A stretch of 28,665 nucleotides of DNA from Saprolegnia diclina VS20 (GCF_000281045.1 NW_008246078.1:386907-415571), one strand, 5' to 3'; shown: positions 1 to 9,906, counted from the stretch's first letter. Notes: generated from the sequence alone by a model not told the origin. A program made the numbers and translations.

Positions 1-642
1 ACAAAGAACGGTGACGTTCTTGAGTCCGCTGTTGTGGGGTTTTGTATGCAGGGACACATCTCACGTCACTGTGACACGATCACCGGGCAAGCGCGCGTTT
101 GGTGTATACGTATTTGGCCGCTATCGGACCGAGTGTCTGGTGCTGTTTACCTGTCGAGAGGCAGACCGGGTGTCGCCGATCAGGCGACCGATCCAGCTCA
201 TGCAGCCATGTGTTGACGACGGCTGTTGTCATGCGCTGGGCCCTGTTTGCCTAACTCCAAGAACAAAAGAGTATACTTCCGACGTCGTTTGCTGGCATCA
301 TGAGAAGTGCCTTTCTCTTTGCTGCGCGTACGAGCGTGCGTGGCCCGTGCGCTCCTCCTTCGCGTTTGTTACAGCCAAGGGGGCGATCGCGATCCCACCC
401 CAAAGTTCTCCGTGCTGGTGAAAATAAGGCATGGAAGAGGGCCGCTCGATCGACGACGCAAGAGCAACGGACGTTACGTAGTGTCACAACCGCAACCGCA
501 CACTAGCGACGCCCACATTGTATGCAGTATCGATTTCTGTACAATTTCGTATGCGCATGCTATAACTTGAGGCGTGTCGCAAGACAGACATACTTGTCAG
601 ATCCATCTGGCGTCCCGCCGCTTGGCAACTTGCTCGCACATT
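1..642. other. No supported gene (window edge)
   Basis: The longest open frames here, about 130 codons or less on either strand, begin at GTG or TTG or show no recognisable domain and no phase-consistent intron chain. It could hold the end of a gene that starts outside the window. It also serves as the upstream region of the Myb gene. Confidence 0.4.
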
Positions 643-649
643 TCATTTT
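643..649 (+). promoter_or_regulatory. Candidate oomycete initiator (TCATTTT) of the Myb gene
   Basis: The sequence fits the oomycete initiator consensus TCANTYY and lies 16 nt before the ATG at 665, the short 5' leader expected for these organisms. It is a motif match only; no transcript data were available. Confidence 0.35.
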
Positions 650-664
650 TCCCGTAAGAGGACA

Positions 665-1138
665 ATGAAGTACTTCAACCCGCATGGACCAGCCCCCAAG
701 CGCAAGCCCAAGGTGCCCGTCAAGCCCACCGTCACGGGGGTGTGGTCCCCGGACGAGCACAAGCGATTTCTGATTGCGCTCGAGCAATTCCCCCACGGCC
801 CTTGGAAGGCGATCGCGACCCACGTCGGGACGCGCACAGCACGCCAAACGCAAACGCACGCGCAGAAGTACCGTCAAAAGCTCATTCGGAGGGTGCCCTG
901 TCCCGACCAAGCCAAAGACGTCATGTTCAGCCTCGTCCAGGCCGACTTGAGCGAAACCCTCGCTGATAGTAGCGCGGCGTCCTCCCCGCGACAAGTTCCC
1001 GTCGAGGTCAAGGCCGAAGACGACGACAACATATCCAACGTAGTCGACGAACTCAACAACGCTCTCACGTTCCTGCCATCCCTCGACACGTGCTTGGACT
1101 TTTTCTGGCATACTCTAATGGTCGAGTCAGATCCCTAG
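665..1138 (+). CDS. SHAQKYF-class single-repeat Myb-like DNA-binding protein
   Basis: A 157-residue single-exon protein, probably a nuclear transcription factor. One Myb/SANT repeat covers roughly residues 25-73, with regular tryptophans at W27 (GVWSPDEHKRFL) and W47 (GPWKAIA) and the signature THAQKYRQK at 64-72, a variant of SHAQKYF. A basic, proline-rich N-terminus (KRKPK) precedes the repeat and may act as a nuclear localisation signal. The C-terminal half is acidic (EDDDN near 120) and could be an activation or interaction region. SHAQKYF proteins of plants, slime moulds and oomycetes bind TATCC/GGATA-type sites. The gene is convergent with the IQ-motif gene, with 196 nt between the two stop codons. 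ATG 665 is preceded by a candidate initiator at 643. The class assignment is firm; target genes are unknown. Confidence 0.88.
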   Translation: MKYFNPHGPAPKRKPKVPVKPTVTGVWSPDEHKRFLIALEQFPHGPWKAIATHVGTRTARQTQTHAQKYRQKLIRRVPCPDQAKDVMFSLVQADLSETLADSSAASSPRQVPVEVKAEDDDNISNVVDELNNALTFLPSLDTCLDFFWHTLMVESDP

Positions 1139-1334
1139 CTCTTTAGTCTGTCCGATATTTATAGTACCGAGTTCTCTTATATTTTGACGTCCAATTCTAG
1201 CATAAATCATAAACACCACCTCCGTAAACTATACATGTTTCACTTCGGTATGCGCTCGAGGCATCGGCCGTATCGAGGGCATAGAAGACTTGATCGCAGC
1301 AGTAGTCTCGCCTCCATTTGATCGAAATATTGTT

Positions 1335-3690
1335 TCATTTTGAGCCAAACGAAGTTGTCTTGGAGAGAAGTGGAAGACGCGGGGCCACGTGCACCTTGCG
1401 CCGCGACTCGAGAGCGTGGTTGAGTGCCTTTAGATCTTCCATGATCTCCTCCTCGCTATGTTCCATGATTACGTAGACACCAGTCCCATGCATAAAACAG
1501 CGTCATACCGGTCCGTCAACTGCGTGCGCAACAAGCTCATCTCAGACTCCTGTTCGTCGTATGGTGGTGCCGGTTGGGTCCGTCCGCCCTGGACGGTGCG
1601 CGTTGGTAGGCGAGGAAATCGGTCGGAACGCTCGTTGAGGAATGGAGAGAGCGCACCCTACACACGTACACGTGAAACCCTAACCCGGTGTTGGCGCGTA
1701 CCAGCCGTGTCCGCGCCTCGGCCCGTCGCCGGAGTTTGTCGCGCTTGATGCGATACGTTATGCGGCAGTAGAACCCTCGAAAGCACGCTTGGATACGCGT
1801 CGCCGCCGTGATCTGCCGCAGAGTAGGCTTGCGTCGAGGCAGTTTTTTCTTGGCTCTGGCGTGGCCGTCGTTCCACGCGCGGACTGGGAGCTTGTCCAGC
1901 TGCAAGTGCGGTATCACCGACCGTATGTTGGTAGCCGTGTTTTTCTGCTGCCATGGCGCCAGTGATGAGGTCGGAACCGAGAGATACCATGGCTGCACGA
2001 CCACGGGATGCGGCACCAGCGGTGGGATCGACCGTCGGCGTGTCGATGGAGGTGTCTCGGAGCGCGCAGGCTTCGGCGCGGGTTGCTCTCTCCGGCTTTG
2101 ATTGGTGTTGACGGTCAAAGAGACTCGACGCGCTCCGTGTGGCGAGGCAGCTGGTGAGCCTTGGTTTGGTTGGAACTCAATGATGCGGTCCACCTCGTCC
2201 ATCAATAGGTCGCTCGCAACTTCCATCTCGGTCCCGTCAGTATCAACCTTGCGCTTCATTGGTGTATCTCGGATCGATGCCAGTGCATTGGCCGGCACCC
2301 TGCACGAGTCGGCAATACGTCGGGGGCCATCAAGTCGAGCACCACCGTCGATACTCATCGTGGGTGATATATCATCTGTTCGTACTGGCATTGCAGCATC
2401 CGAGATCTCGACCCACTGGCTCTCTCGGTAAACATTGTCAGACGGTGCCGCCGGCCCCTCGGGCATGGCATTGGACTCGGTAAAGCTTGCGCTCGTCAGT
2501 AGCACCATGGTGACCACTGGTTCGATCCTCGGCGCGTCCAGGGGCGTTGGCGGCCGAATGGAAGTCGACATCTCGGTATCGCGGCGGTCCGTCGTAGCCT
2601 CGAGGGCCAGCGCGGGCTCGTTCTCAATGCCACCGTTGTAGCGACTAGAGACGACGCCGTTGATCTGCTCGCTGTCCGCTGTTCGTTCTATCTCTTGTGC
2701 GACCGATACGACGTTGGTGTCCACTGGGTATACCGCGACAGCGCATGTAGAGTCTGGCGACGACATACAGTCCGTCTCAACGGTGGGCCCACTCGCTTCA
2801 CTTGCGAGAGGCATTGTCTGTAACGTTGTCGCTACATTGCGCAGTCGCAAAGCAACTTGAACGCTGGTGAACGTAGCGCGTGCATTCTGTATCCCCTTGG
2901 TCGATTGCGTCAGCGGGTCTTCTAGCGGTTGGCCATCAAGCGGTGCCGCTGCTGCGTTGCCAGCGTCAACTCGTATCGGTACTTGCCGGCCTGATCGTCG
3001 CACAACAGTATGTGTCGGCAACGGCTTGCTCGGCTCGAGATCGGTGCTATACAAGTACCACATGACATCAGCCTCTGTACATGACACACGCACTCTCGAT
3101 GCAAAAACCGAAAGCGACGAAGGCTCGACACAAAAATCTGCTCCTCGTCTTGGACAAGGTCGTCGAGAACGCTGGTGATCGCGCTGTCGACAACTTGTCG
3201 TGTATAGTCGATGACGACCGGTGCATAAATGCGTTGGATGCACACGTCGATGGCGGCCTCCAAGAGGCCACAGACGACGCGGTTTTGCATGGCATCGACA
3301 GCAGCGAGAAGTCGCAAGCGTCGCTGCCACCGCCACTCGACCCACCGCACCGTCCTACAGCGATCGTTCCTCTAGCCTTTGCAGTTTTGATGAAAATACC
3401 ACAGCAGTCGCCGACGGGCGGCTTCAACGACCGGGTACAAGACGATGCGTAGGGGGTGTTCGGCAAAGACGCGCTTGGATGTACGGTGCGCGTACCTACA
3501 TATAACAAGGTCGATGGCGCGACCACGACTGAAGCATTTACCAAAGTTGATTTTGGATGCAGTGCGTAGTAAAGGCATTGGCTTGCGAGAAGAGCCACTG
3601 CAGTGCGTCTACCTGCAGAGGTAGCCGCTTTGCGATGGCCATATCGAGCGCCGGCGGGTACAGACTCGAGAGAAGGTCCGACGTCGTCAT
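1335..3690 (-). CDS. IQ-motif (calmodulin-binding) protein, six exons
   Basis: I model exons at 3690-3542, 3495-3400, 3354-3094, 3046-1702, 1657-1509 and 1455-1335, with introns of 46, 45, 47, 44 and 53 nt. All phases agree and the total is 2121 nt, giving 706 residues. An IQ motif (TRIQACFRGFYCR) lies near residues 585-605, followed by a basic helix (KRDKLRRRAEARTRL). IQ motifs bind calmodulin or calmodulin-like light chains, usually without needing calcium. The N-terminal ~165 residues look folded and helical. The middle (about 200-570) is a low-complexity Ser/Thr/Pro-rich linker. The C-terminus, spread over the last two exons, has an acidic helical stretch (EEEIMEDLKALNHALESRR). I know no named family for the whole protein. 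It lies 82 nt downstream of the PDZ gene on the same strand, and the two could be one gene (see findings). The IQ motif and intron chain are clear; the function is unknown. Confidence 0.75.
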
Positions 3691-3772
3691 CTGAGATGGT
3701 GACAAGGCCGTGGCCGGCGTCAAATGTCGAGCGATTCCAAAATGCTCATATCTACGATGTGGGCTATAAGAA

Positions 3773-5046
3773 CTATCTTACTCTAAGTAAGGAGAGGGTG
3801 CAAGACCGGAGAAAGAGGAGCGAGGCTGGGCGCAAGGGCGATGCGTGGGACGCCACCCGCTTGAGCTTTTTGAGAGCCGACGGAATCGCTGTCGTCAGAA
3901 AAGTATGGTTGATGGCGACGAGGATGTCTCCGACCATGACAGCAAGTTGACGGTCTTGCGCATGTGGTACTTTGGTCACGACAACAATGCCTTTGGACGT
4001 AGAGGAGAGCGGCGTGGTTGTCAGTGCATAGGGCGCTTGTGCTGCGAGCTAGCACACGCAATAATTTTTCGCAAAAATCGCAACAAAATTACCTCGAGAC
4101 CCCAGGTCTGCGCGCTCGACGTCGTAAAGTGCTCGCAGTACAACGCGTCTCGTGCGTCACTGTTTAGATTGAGGTGCGCGATATCTATACATATCATGGA
4201 CACATATTGTCCACGATCATTCGACAAACATGGAATCTTCATTTCTGGCCAGAGGGACTCGTCCAAGAGAAGCGCGCAGAAGTGTTGCCATATTTTGTCT
4301 TCCAGCGCCATGACAATCTACGCGCTTACTGGTCGTCTCCAGTGTTACCCCCTTGAAACGAGACTGCGTACCTCGTCCCATGAATACAGTGAGGTGCGCA
4401 GCCGCGTCTGCGTCTCGCGCCACAGTTGCCACGCGCGGGACGTGTACGCCACAGCTTTGGGGTGTCCATCGTCGGCATAGAGAGTATACGACGGCGAAAA
4501 GTACCACGTCACGTCGTTGTGGGTGAAGGTAGTAAGCTCAAACGGCGACGACAGCGGTGGTCGCACGAGGTGCAGTGCTACGTTGGCATCGGCATAGTCG
4601 TGTCGGAGGAAAAGGAGGTGCGTCGGCGCAGTGTCAGTCGCAGCACGCAATAGCAAATGCATTTCGAGAACGTCGAGTCCGTCTACCGCCACCCATACCA
4701 TTCTCCAAACTCTTGCAAAATGGAGAATAATCTACCGAGCTCAACGCCGTTGACCGCCACGAGCTGGTTGCCGACGGCGACGGCGTGGAAATCGCTTCCG
4801 TCGACGGGCAGAATCGACGTCACAAGGAGACTGCCAGAGAGATGTTGCACCGCCGTGTCGGACTCAACGTTGCGCAGCGGCAGGCGCGTATCGTCCACCC
4901 GCAACTCGAGCTACAGAACAGCATGAGCAAGTTGGATATCTACAGACGCGTACCTCAAGGCTCCAGTAACGATGTGAAGCGATGGTCGCCCAGGGCGCTG
5001 ATGTCGTCACGACATAGAGTGCTTCGGGCAGCAAGATTTGCACCAT
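3773..5046 (-). CDS. Protein with two PDZ-like domains, five exons
   Basis: Exons are 5046-4954, 4910-4736, 4682-4372, 4317-4093 and 4048-3773. Introns are 43, 53, 54 and 44 nt, all phase-consistent, for 1080 nt or 359 residues. The first PDZ-like domain (about residues 32-115) is recognisable only after splicing: SLLVTSILPVDGSDF, then VGNQLVAVNGVELDGLD, then LLLRAATDTAPTHLLFLR. The second, near the C-terminus (about 280-345), has GIVVVTKVPHAQD, then VGDILVAINHTFL and ALKKLKR. PDZ domains bind C-terminal peptides and organise membrane or cytoskeletal complexes. The glycine-rich carboxylate-binding loop is weak in both copies, so ligand binding is not certain. No membrane segment is seen. The ATG at 5046 is 29 nt from the divergent ATG at 5076, which leaves almost no room for separate promoters. 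The true start could be further in if the first exon is mis-called. Confidence 0.7.
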
Positions 5047-5075
5047 TTCGACGGCCCCGGTCGCTGAAACCGACA

Positions 5076-5623
5076 ATGGCCGCAACGCTCAAGGTTGTCG
5101 AGCGCCGTCGACGGGCGCCGTCGAGTCCGATTCGTGTCCAAGCACCCGTGGTACCCGGTCCGGACGCCCTTCTCGGGCAGTGGCACAAGGCAGCGATCGC
5201 CATGTATGACATTCGGCGCGCCCTCGAGGTCCCTTGCGAGGCGCAGGAGCCGTCGAGCGGACAATTGACAATGGGGTTGCTCGAGATGCCGCTCGAGGTA
5301 TTTCTCAAAGGCGAATGATTTCATTGTACAACCTGTGTGCAGAGCGACGAGTCGATCATTGCGATGAACAAACGACTGATTCAAGAGGTGAATAGCATTC
5401 TGTCTGGCACGTCAATGTGCATAAGGACACATGTAGCGGAATGCCCTCATGCAACAAAAAGAGATTTGGCAAGCCGAGCTGCAAGGCCAACATGACAGTC
5501 TTCAAGAGGTTTCGCATTCAACCTTGACTCCGTTTAAACTCGGTGGTGTAGGTCCTCCTAGCCACGCGACAGCTCAAGCTCAAGCTACAAACACAAGCGA
5601 CACTTGATGGGCCGAGCGCCTAA
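5076..5623 (+). CDS. Small coiled-coil protein, four exons, function unknown
   Basis: Exons are 5076-5297, 5343-5387, 5437-5508 and 5552-5623. Introns are 45, 49 and 43 nt, all in phase 0, encoding 136 residues. The short exons 2-4 spell a continuous heptad-like helix (SDESIIAMNKRLIQE, then RNALMQQKEIWQAELQGQ, then LLATRQLKLKLQTQ), which a single-frame view would miss. The N-terminus is basic (VVERRRRAPSS). Residues 30-50 (LLGQWHKAAIAMYDIRRAL) also look helical. Small coiled-coil proteins like this are often subunits of larger complexes, but I recognise no family. It is divergent from the PDZ gene and convergent with the gene ending at 5952. A long minus-strand frame over exon 1 (5384-5007) is taken to be a shadow because the plus-strand intron chain is fully phase-consistent. 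Confidence 0.62.
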
Positions 5624-5742
5624 ATGCATACCACCACGTCTACAGAAATACTTCTCATTGAGCGTGCGAGACTGTCTAAGGTGTCGGAGTGCAGGAGGGT
5701 ATCACATACGAAAGGCCAACCTGCGTTGCAGTGGTGCGTGTG

Positions 5743-5768
5743 TTAAATATGGCACATGCCATATTTAA
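5743..5768. repeat. Perfect 12-bp inverted repeat, 2-nt spacer
   Basis: TTAAATATGGCA and its exact reverse complement TGCCATATTTAA are separated by CA. The repeat stops at these bases on both sides. It lies 120 nt after the coiled-coil gene's stop codon, and its transcript would fold as a tight hairpin on either strand. Confidence 0.9.
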
Positions 5769-5781
5769 TATTCTTCTTCTG

Positions 5782-5817
5782 CTAGTCAAGGGTCACTGAT
5801 TATTGACCCTTGACTAG
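5782..5817. repeat. Perfect 14-bp inverted repeat, 8-nt loop
   Basis: CTAGTCAAGGGTCA and its exact reverse complement flank the loop CTGATTAT. It sits 13 nt from the preceding inverted repeat and is unrelated to it in sequence. Confidence 0.9.
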
Positions 5818-5951
5818 TATGGTGCTACGGCTCAGCATTGCTTTGAAGCGAACGACGGGTTTGATAAGAACCATCCAAAGGAACTAAGGGCAGACAAGGA
5901 ACACGTATCGTATTCAGAAAAAGTAAAAAGCCGTAGAAGTTGACTAACTAA

Positions 5952-7885
5952 TTAGTTGACAGGCGCATCCATCGACGACGTGCGCGCCTTGAAAGGGTTG
6001 CGAAACGTACCGCGCTTCTTGGACGGCGACAGAACAGTGCTTGTTGGGGTCTCGGTCATGACGACCTCGCCGGCACTCACCGCGTCCGTCTTTGTCTCCG
6101 ACACCGATGGTCGTGTGGTCACCTGGGGCGTGAGCTTGTTGATCGAACCGGTTTTCGCAACGTCGTTCGTCACCGGGTCGGTTGTTTCCGCCGGCGTCTT
6201 GACGTCCTTGGATGCCACGACAGTGTCGTTCAGCGCTTGGTTGGACCCACTCTTGACGTTGGCGACCAAGCCGAGTGGGTTCACCTTGGGCTTCTCCACC
6301 GATTTGATGGCCGACTTGCGTTTTGGCTCGTCTGTTGCGGGTGCTGTTTTGACGGCCAAGTCACTAGCGACGGGCTTAACGAACGGCTCGCCTTTGGCCT
6401 TGTTGAAGAGACCCGACATTTTTTTCTTTTCAACCACAGGTAGCGGTGCAACGGAGGCACTTGGCTCAGTGACAGGCGCCGTCGGCGAGCTGGCCCCAGT
6501 GGCGGTGGCACTCGAAACACGGTTGATTGTCGGTGCACTGTCTGACGTCGGTGTCACCTCGCTACCGGTGGTCGACTCGACCGTAGCTGGTACTGACGAG
6601 GCCTCGGCAACGGGACCGGTAGTCTCTTTATCTTTGTCCTTGGTGCCAAACTTGGCGCGCCAGCCAGTTGCTACGGGTTTCGCGGGCGTGTCCCCCGCTG
6701 ATTCGCTCTTCTGGAGCGCCGGGGGGGATGCTGTCTTTGCTGGCACCGACTCGCTTTTCTTGAGCTCCGTGGCAGCCGTAGTGCTTTGGGTGGGATTGAC
6801 AGGCGGAGCAACGTCTGGCACGCTCACAGCAGCAGCTTCTGTCGACGCGGATGCTTCGACGACGGGGGTCGTTGTCTCCTTGCCCTTCTCTTTGGTGCCA
6901 AACTTCATGCGCCAGCCCGACGTCGTGGGCTTGGGTGGTGCGTCGCCCGCCGAGTCACTCTTCTTGAGCACCGGGGGAGATGCTGTCTTGACGGGCACCG
7001 ACTCACTCTTTTTGAGCTCGGCGTCCGTGTCTTTGGCCTTGGCATTCTTTGTCCAAAACTTGGTCGCTCGCTTTTTGTTGGCTTGGACGTCCACGACAGG
7101 GCTCGTCGTATCGATGTCTGCCTCGTCGACGGGCGGCGTCGGGGGTGGCGCCGTCATCGGCGTGTCGCAGCTCGTCCGCGACAGGCTTCGAACGTTGCCA
7201 TCACCGTCGACAAACTGAAGATGGCGCGACGGTGCCTTGTTTGTGTGTGCTATCTCGCTCAGCGCCACCTTGTCGCCTTGGGCTGGCTTGTACGCTGCCT
7301 CGAGCGATCGAAGGACGCTGGCATTGGCTTTGGCGATCTTCTTGTGCTTGGAGTCCTTCTCGGCCACGACTTTGGGGTCGATCGCGTTGTTCTACTCAGA
7401 ATGAACACGTCAACCTTGTGGCCGCCAAGATTCGACTTCGAACGCACAGATTTGTACACGATAAACGCGGGCTCGGGCACCAGCTGCGTCGGATCCAAGA
7501 CGTCGCCCGGCGGCAAGCCTGCGCGCGGATCGGTTGCGTACTCGAGCTTGACGCCGCGCGCGTGCATGCGGTTCGTCACCGTCGCCGAGCGCTTCACGAC
7601 CCCTTCCTTGCTCCAGTAGAGCGCTTGCGAGTCCATTTTGGAGTACCCGGCGCGGGGCGACGCGACACTACTGTGGCTCGTACTTGGCGACGCGATGCGG
7701 TCGATGGCGCGGCCTTTCCCGAGCACATGGTCCAAAATGTGCTCGGACATGGGCGGCAGCGCATCAATGTCGCTGATCGAGATGCTGTGGGTGAGCGAAG
7801 GGTGCGATGACGTGTCGGGCGTCGACGCAGCAGACGCCAACTCGGCTTTGGGTTTGCGCGGGCTCGGGAGCCGGAACTGCACCAT
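5952..7885 (-). CDS. Low-complexity protein with a duplicated KKSES/GWR.KFGTK block
   Basis: Two exons are modelled, 7885-7448 and 7391-5952, with a 56-nt intron (GTGCG donor, GTAG acceptor), giving 625 residues. The intron position is less sure than others because several donors upstream of 7392 would also keep phase. The N-terminal ~150 residues look partly folded (YWSKEGVVKRSATVTNRM; LVPEPAFIVYKS). The rest is Ser/Thr/Pro/Lys-rich and almost certainly disordered. A 57-residue block occurs twice (residues about 271-327 and 355-411), each holding ELKKSESVP, TASPP, GWR-KFGTK and KETT. Related short pieces recur (KKKMSGLFNKAKG; KKRGTFRNPFKAR). The many SP/TP sites suggest phosphorylation. No enzyme or membrane motif is seen. 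It is the last of four tandem minus-strand genes. Confidence 0.68.
6597..7019 (-). repeat. Intragenic 171-bp duplication, two copies 252 nt apart
   Basis: Copies lie at 7019-6849 and 6767-6597 inside the preceding gene. Both encode the block from ELKKSES to the EAS tripeptide with identical spacing and no indel. The translated copies agree at most positions, suggesting a fairly recent or conserved internal duplication. Confidence 0.85.
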
Positions 7886-8222
7886 CTTGGCGTCGAGAAA
7901 TCGAGGCAAACCAAGATTGACGACTGAATATAGATGCGAAACGAGTCACCGCGCACTAAGTTTAGACAGGCGCCACCAAGTCCCTTGTTTCGGCATGTGC
8001 CGATTTGAAGCCGGCGAAGATGAACCAACACGCTAACATATTTGCCAACGAGTTTCGAGTTTTTGAAGTGTTGGAATTGCTTGCTTTCGCGAGGCAATGG
8101 AAGCTAAGAGTGGCTATTCGCACGCACCGCTCACACTATTCCGCTACCTTTCATAGTGCAAAGGTGGCTAGAACGCGGCAGTGTCTCCCACGACTTCAAC
8201 TCAAGAGTCGAACAAGTTGATA
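7886..8222. other. Intergenic, no gene seen
   Basis: This separates the stop of the LisH/CxxC gene (8223) from the start of the low-complexity gene (7885) on the minus strand. It should hold the terminator of the former and the promoter of the latter. Open frames here have no ATG-led coding character. Confidence 0.5.
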
Positions 8223-9906
8223 CTATTTGAGCTGGCGCTTGATTGTTTTCTGAAGGAGCTCCCGCACAGAGCTACGGCTTGGGTCGATCACGGCCCACTC
8301 GCCTTGGGACATGCTCTTCTCGTTCAACAACCCTGCGTCTTTGTACACGAGCGCCTTCGACGCTGATGACGCCGAGAGCGGTGGGGCGTCGGTCGTTGAT
8401 GGCGCCCACATGTGCCTCTCGTCGTCACCGCCGCCGTCTGAGTCGACCCATGACCGGCTGGTCGACATGCAGTCGTCAGAGCCCAGTGGTGGGAGACCGT
8501 AGGGATCCGGCGAGTACTTGAGGCCCAAGTTGGACGCTGTGGGCGGCAGTGTCGGTGGCGCCACCTTCTTGGGCTCCTCAAAGGTCTAGGCAGCCGATCG
8601 TTGCGTTAAAATATGAGAAAAAGTATATACCATATCCCACGTAACTTGTTGGACGAGCTGGTCGCAGAAGCGACAAATGGGCACCTCGTCATAGCACTTT
8701 GGGGGGCGGTACTTGGCGTTTTCTTGATCGGGGGGGGCGAAGGCCCACTGTTTGTAGAGCTCCATGATACAGCGAAAGCTCACTTTCGCCGGCAAGTTGA
8801 TCATAAGGAACGGGACGTGGCACAGTGCACACTCGCGGCGCTTGTTGGTGCCATACCTGTAGACAGTTGGTGTCCATTGCACTATCGCAAAAGGAGGTGT
8901 GTACCGCTCTTTTTCCAGCTCTTTGGTGTAGACGTCTGTCTCGGGGGGCGGCTTGGAGAGCGCCGCGGGAATCGCCAGCGCAATCGCCTTGTCTTGGATC
9001 CCTTTGAACCGATTCTCGGAGCTACACGCCACGATAACGTTAGCGTGGTGACATGAAAGAGGACGTACTAGATGTCGCGCAGGCTGCGCTCGACTGCTTT
9101 CTGCGTCACGGCACGCTGCTTGGTGTCGGACATGTCGATTTGCAGCTGCAGTTTGGGCAAGCTACTGCTACAATATACGAGATCTTAGAGCCGCCAAGTA
9201 CGTGAATAGCTATCTCTACCTGTAGCGGTCCAAGATCGACGATTTCGACTTGGTGAGTTTTTTCGGGGGTAGCTCCGGATGGTTCTCGGGTTCTTGCGGT
9301 GGGAGTGGCAGAGGCACCTCGGTCTCGGACGGGTCTTTGTTCTTCTGGCTCGGACGTCGCACGGGGCTTTGGGTCGAGTGAAAGGCGTCCTTGAACGAAA
9401 ATTTCTTGCCTACGCCACATTTGTCCAAACACGACCCTTTTCGTGACAAGAATCCCACTTTTCTTCATGGGCGATGGGGAAATGAGAACACTCATGGGTT
9501 GATTGGCCGCGCGGGATTCGTACATTTCGTTCAAATGCAGCACAAAGTCCACAAAACACTCGATCGTACTCTGCTCGTGGGTCTTGAGGCGATTCAACGC
9601 TGGGCGACATCTAGCACAATAGTTGCTGCTCCACGACGCTCTAGCATTGGACTCTTACCGCTCGTGCATTTCCATCCAGACCTCCGTACTCGGTTGCGGT
9701 AAGGCCATCTACGCACAAAATCCTAGTACGGGAACTCTTATTCTGACAATCTGTACGTGCTCGAGGTCCGACTGGAGCGCGTGGACAGTTCGTGTGAGCT
9801 GGTGGTGCTTGCAAAATTCTTGAACGAGGAGCAAGCTAAAGTCGTGGACCTTTTGCTGCTCGATCCCAGGCGCAAAGGGCTGCACGGGGGTCTCGGTCAT
9901 GGCCAT
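8223..9906 (-). CDS. LisH-domain protein with paired CxxC zinc-binding-like motifs, seven exons
   Basis: Exons are 9906-9757, 9708-9659, 9610-9459, 9409-9220, 9161-9069, 9021-8641 and 8586-8223. Introns are 48, 48, 49, 58, 47 and 54 nt; the chain is fully phase-consistent and encodes 459 residues. Acceptor 9168 would also work for the fourth intron and adds two serines. A LisH-type dimerisation helix pair lies at about residues 21-46 (HDFSLLLVQEFCKHHQLTRT, then VHALQSDL). A second helical segment follows (IECFVDFVLHLNEMYESR), then a Pro/Lys/Ser-rich linker. CxxC pairs at C276/C279 (ECALC) and C328/C331 (ICRFC), about 50 residues apart, look like a two-knuckle zinc site, with conserved-looking hydrophobics between them. 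LisH proteins often act at centrosomes, cilia or in ubiquitin ligases; which applies here is unknown. The fifth intron (GTACGT donor, CTAAC branch point) removes an otherwise in-frame TAG. Confidence 0.75.

Larger units (their letters stand above)
5624..5951. other. Convergent 3' intergenic region
   Basis: This is AT-richer than its surroundings and lies between two stop codons facing each other (5623 on plus, 5952 on minus). It holds two hairpin-forming inverted repeats, annotated separately. No coding potential is seen. It must contain both polyadenylation regions. Confidence 0.6.

Noticed and set aside
11-421. 136-codon plus-strand frame at the window start
   Set aside because: It begins at GTG, is Cys/Arg-rich with no recognisable fold, and has no splice-consistent partner exons.
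2518-2540. GGTTCGATCC resembling a tRNA T-arm
   Set aside because: It lies inside an exon of the IQ gene, the flanks do not form the 5-bp T-stem, and no acceptor, D- or anticodon arm is present.
5007-5384. Minus-strand frame that would extend the PDZ gene upstream
   Set aside because: It cannot be joined to the PDZ exon in phase with a typical intron, and the plus strand there has a complete phase-consistent four-exon gene.
5956-7218. 420-codon plus-strand frame rich in Ser, Val and Thr
   Set aside because: It mirrors the low-complexity minus-strand gene; the repeat block makes both strands open. It has no ATG context, signal peptide or domain of its own.
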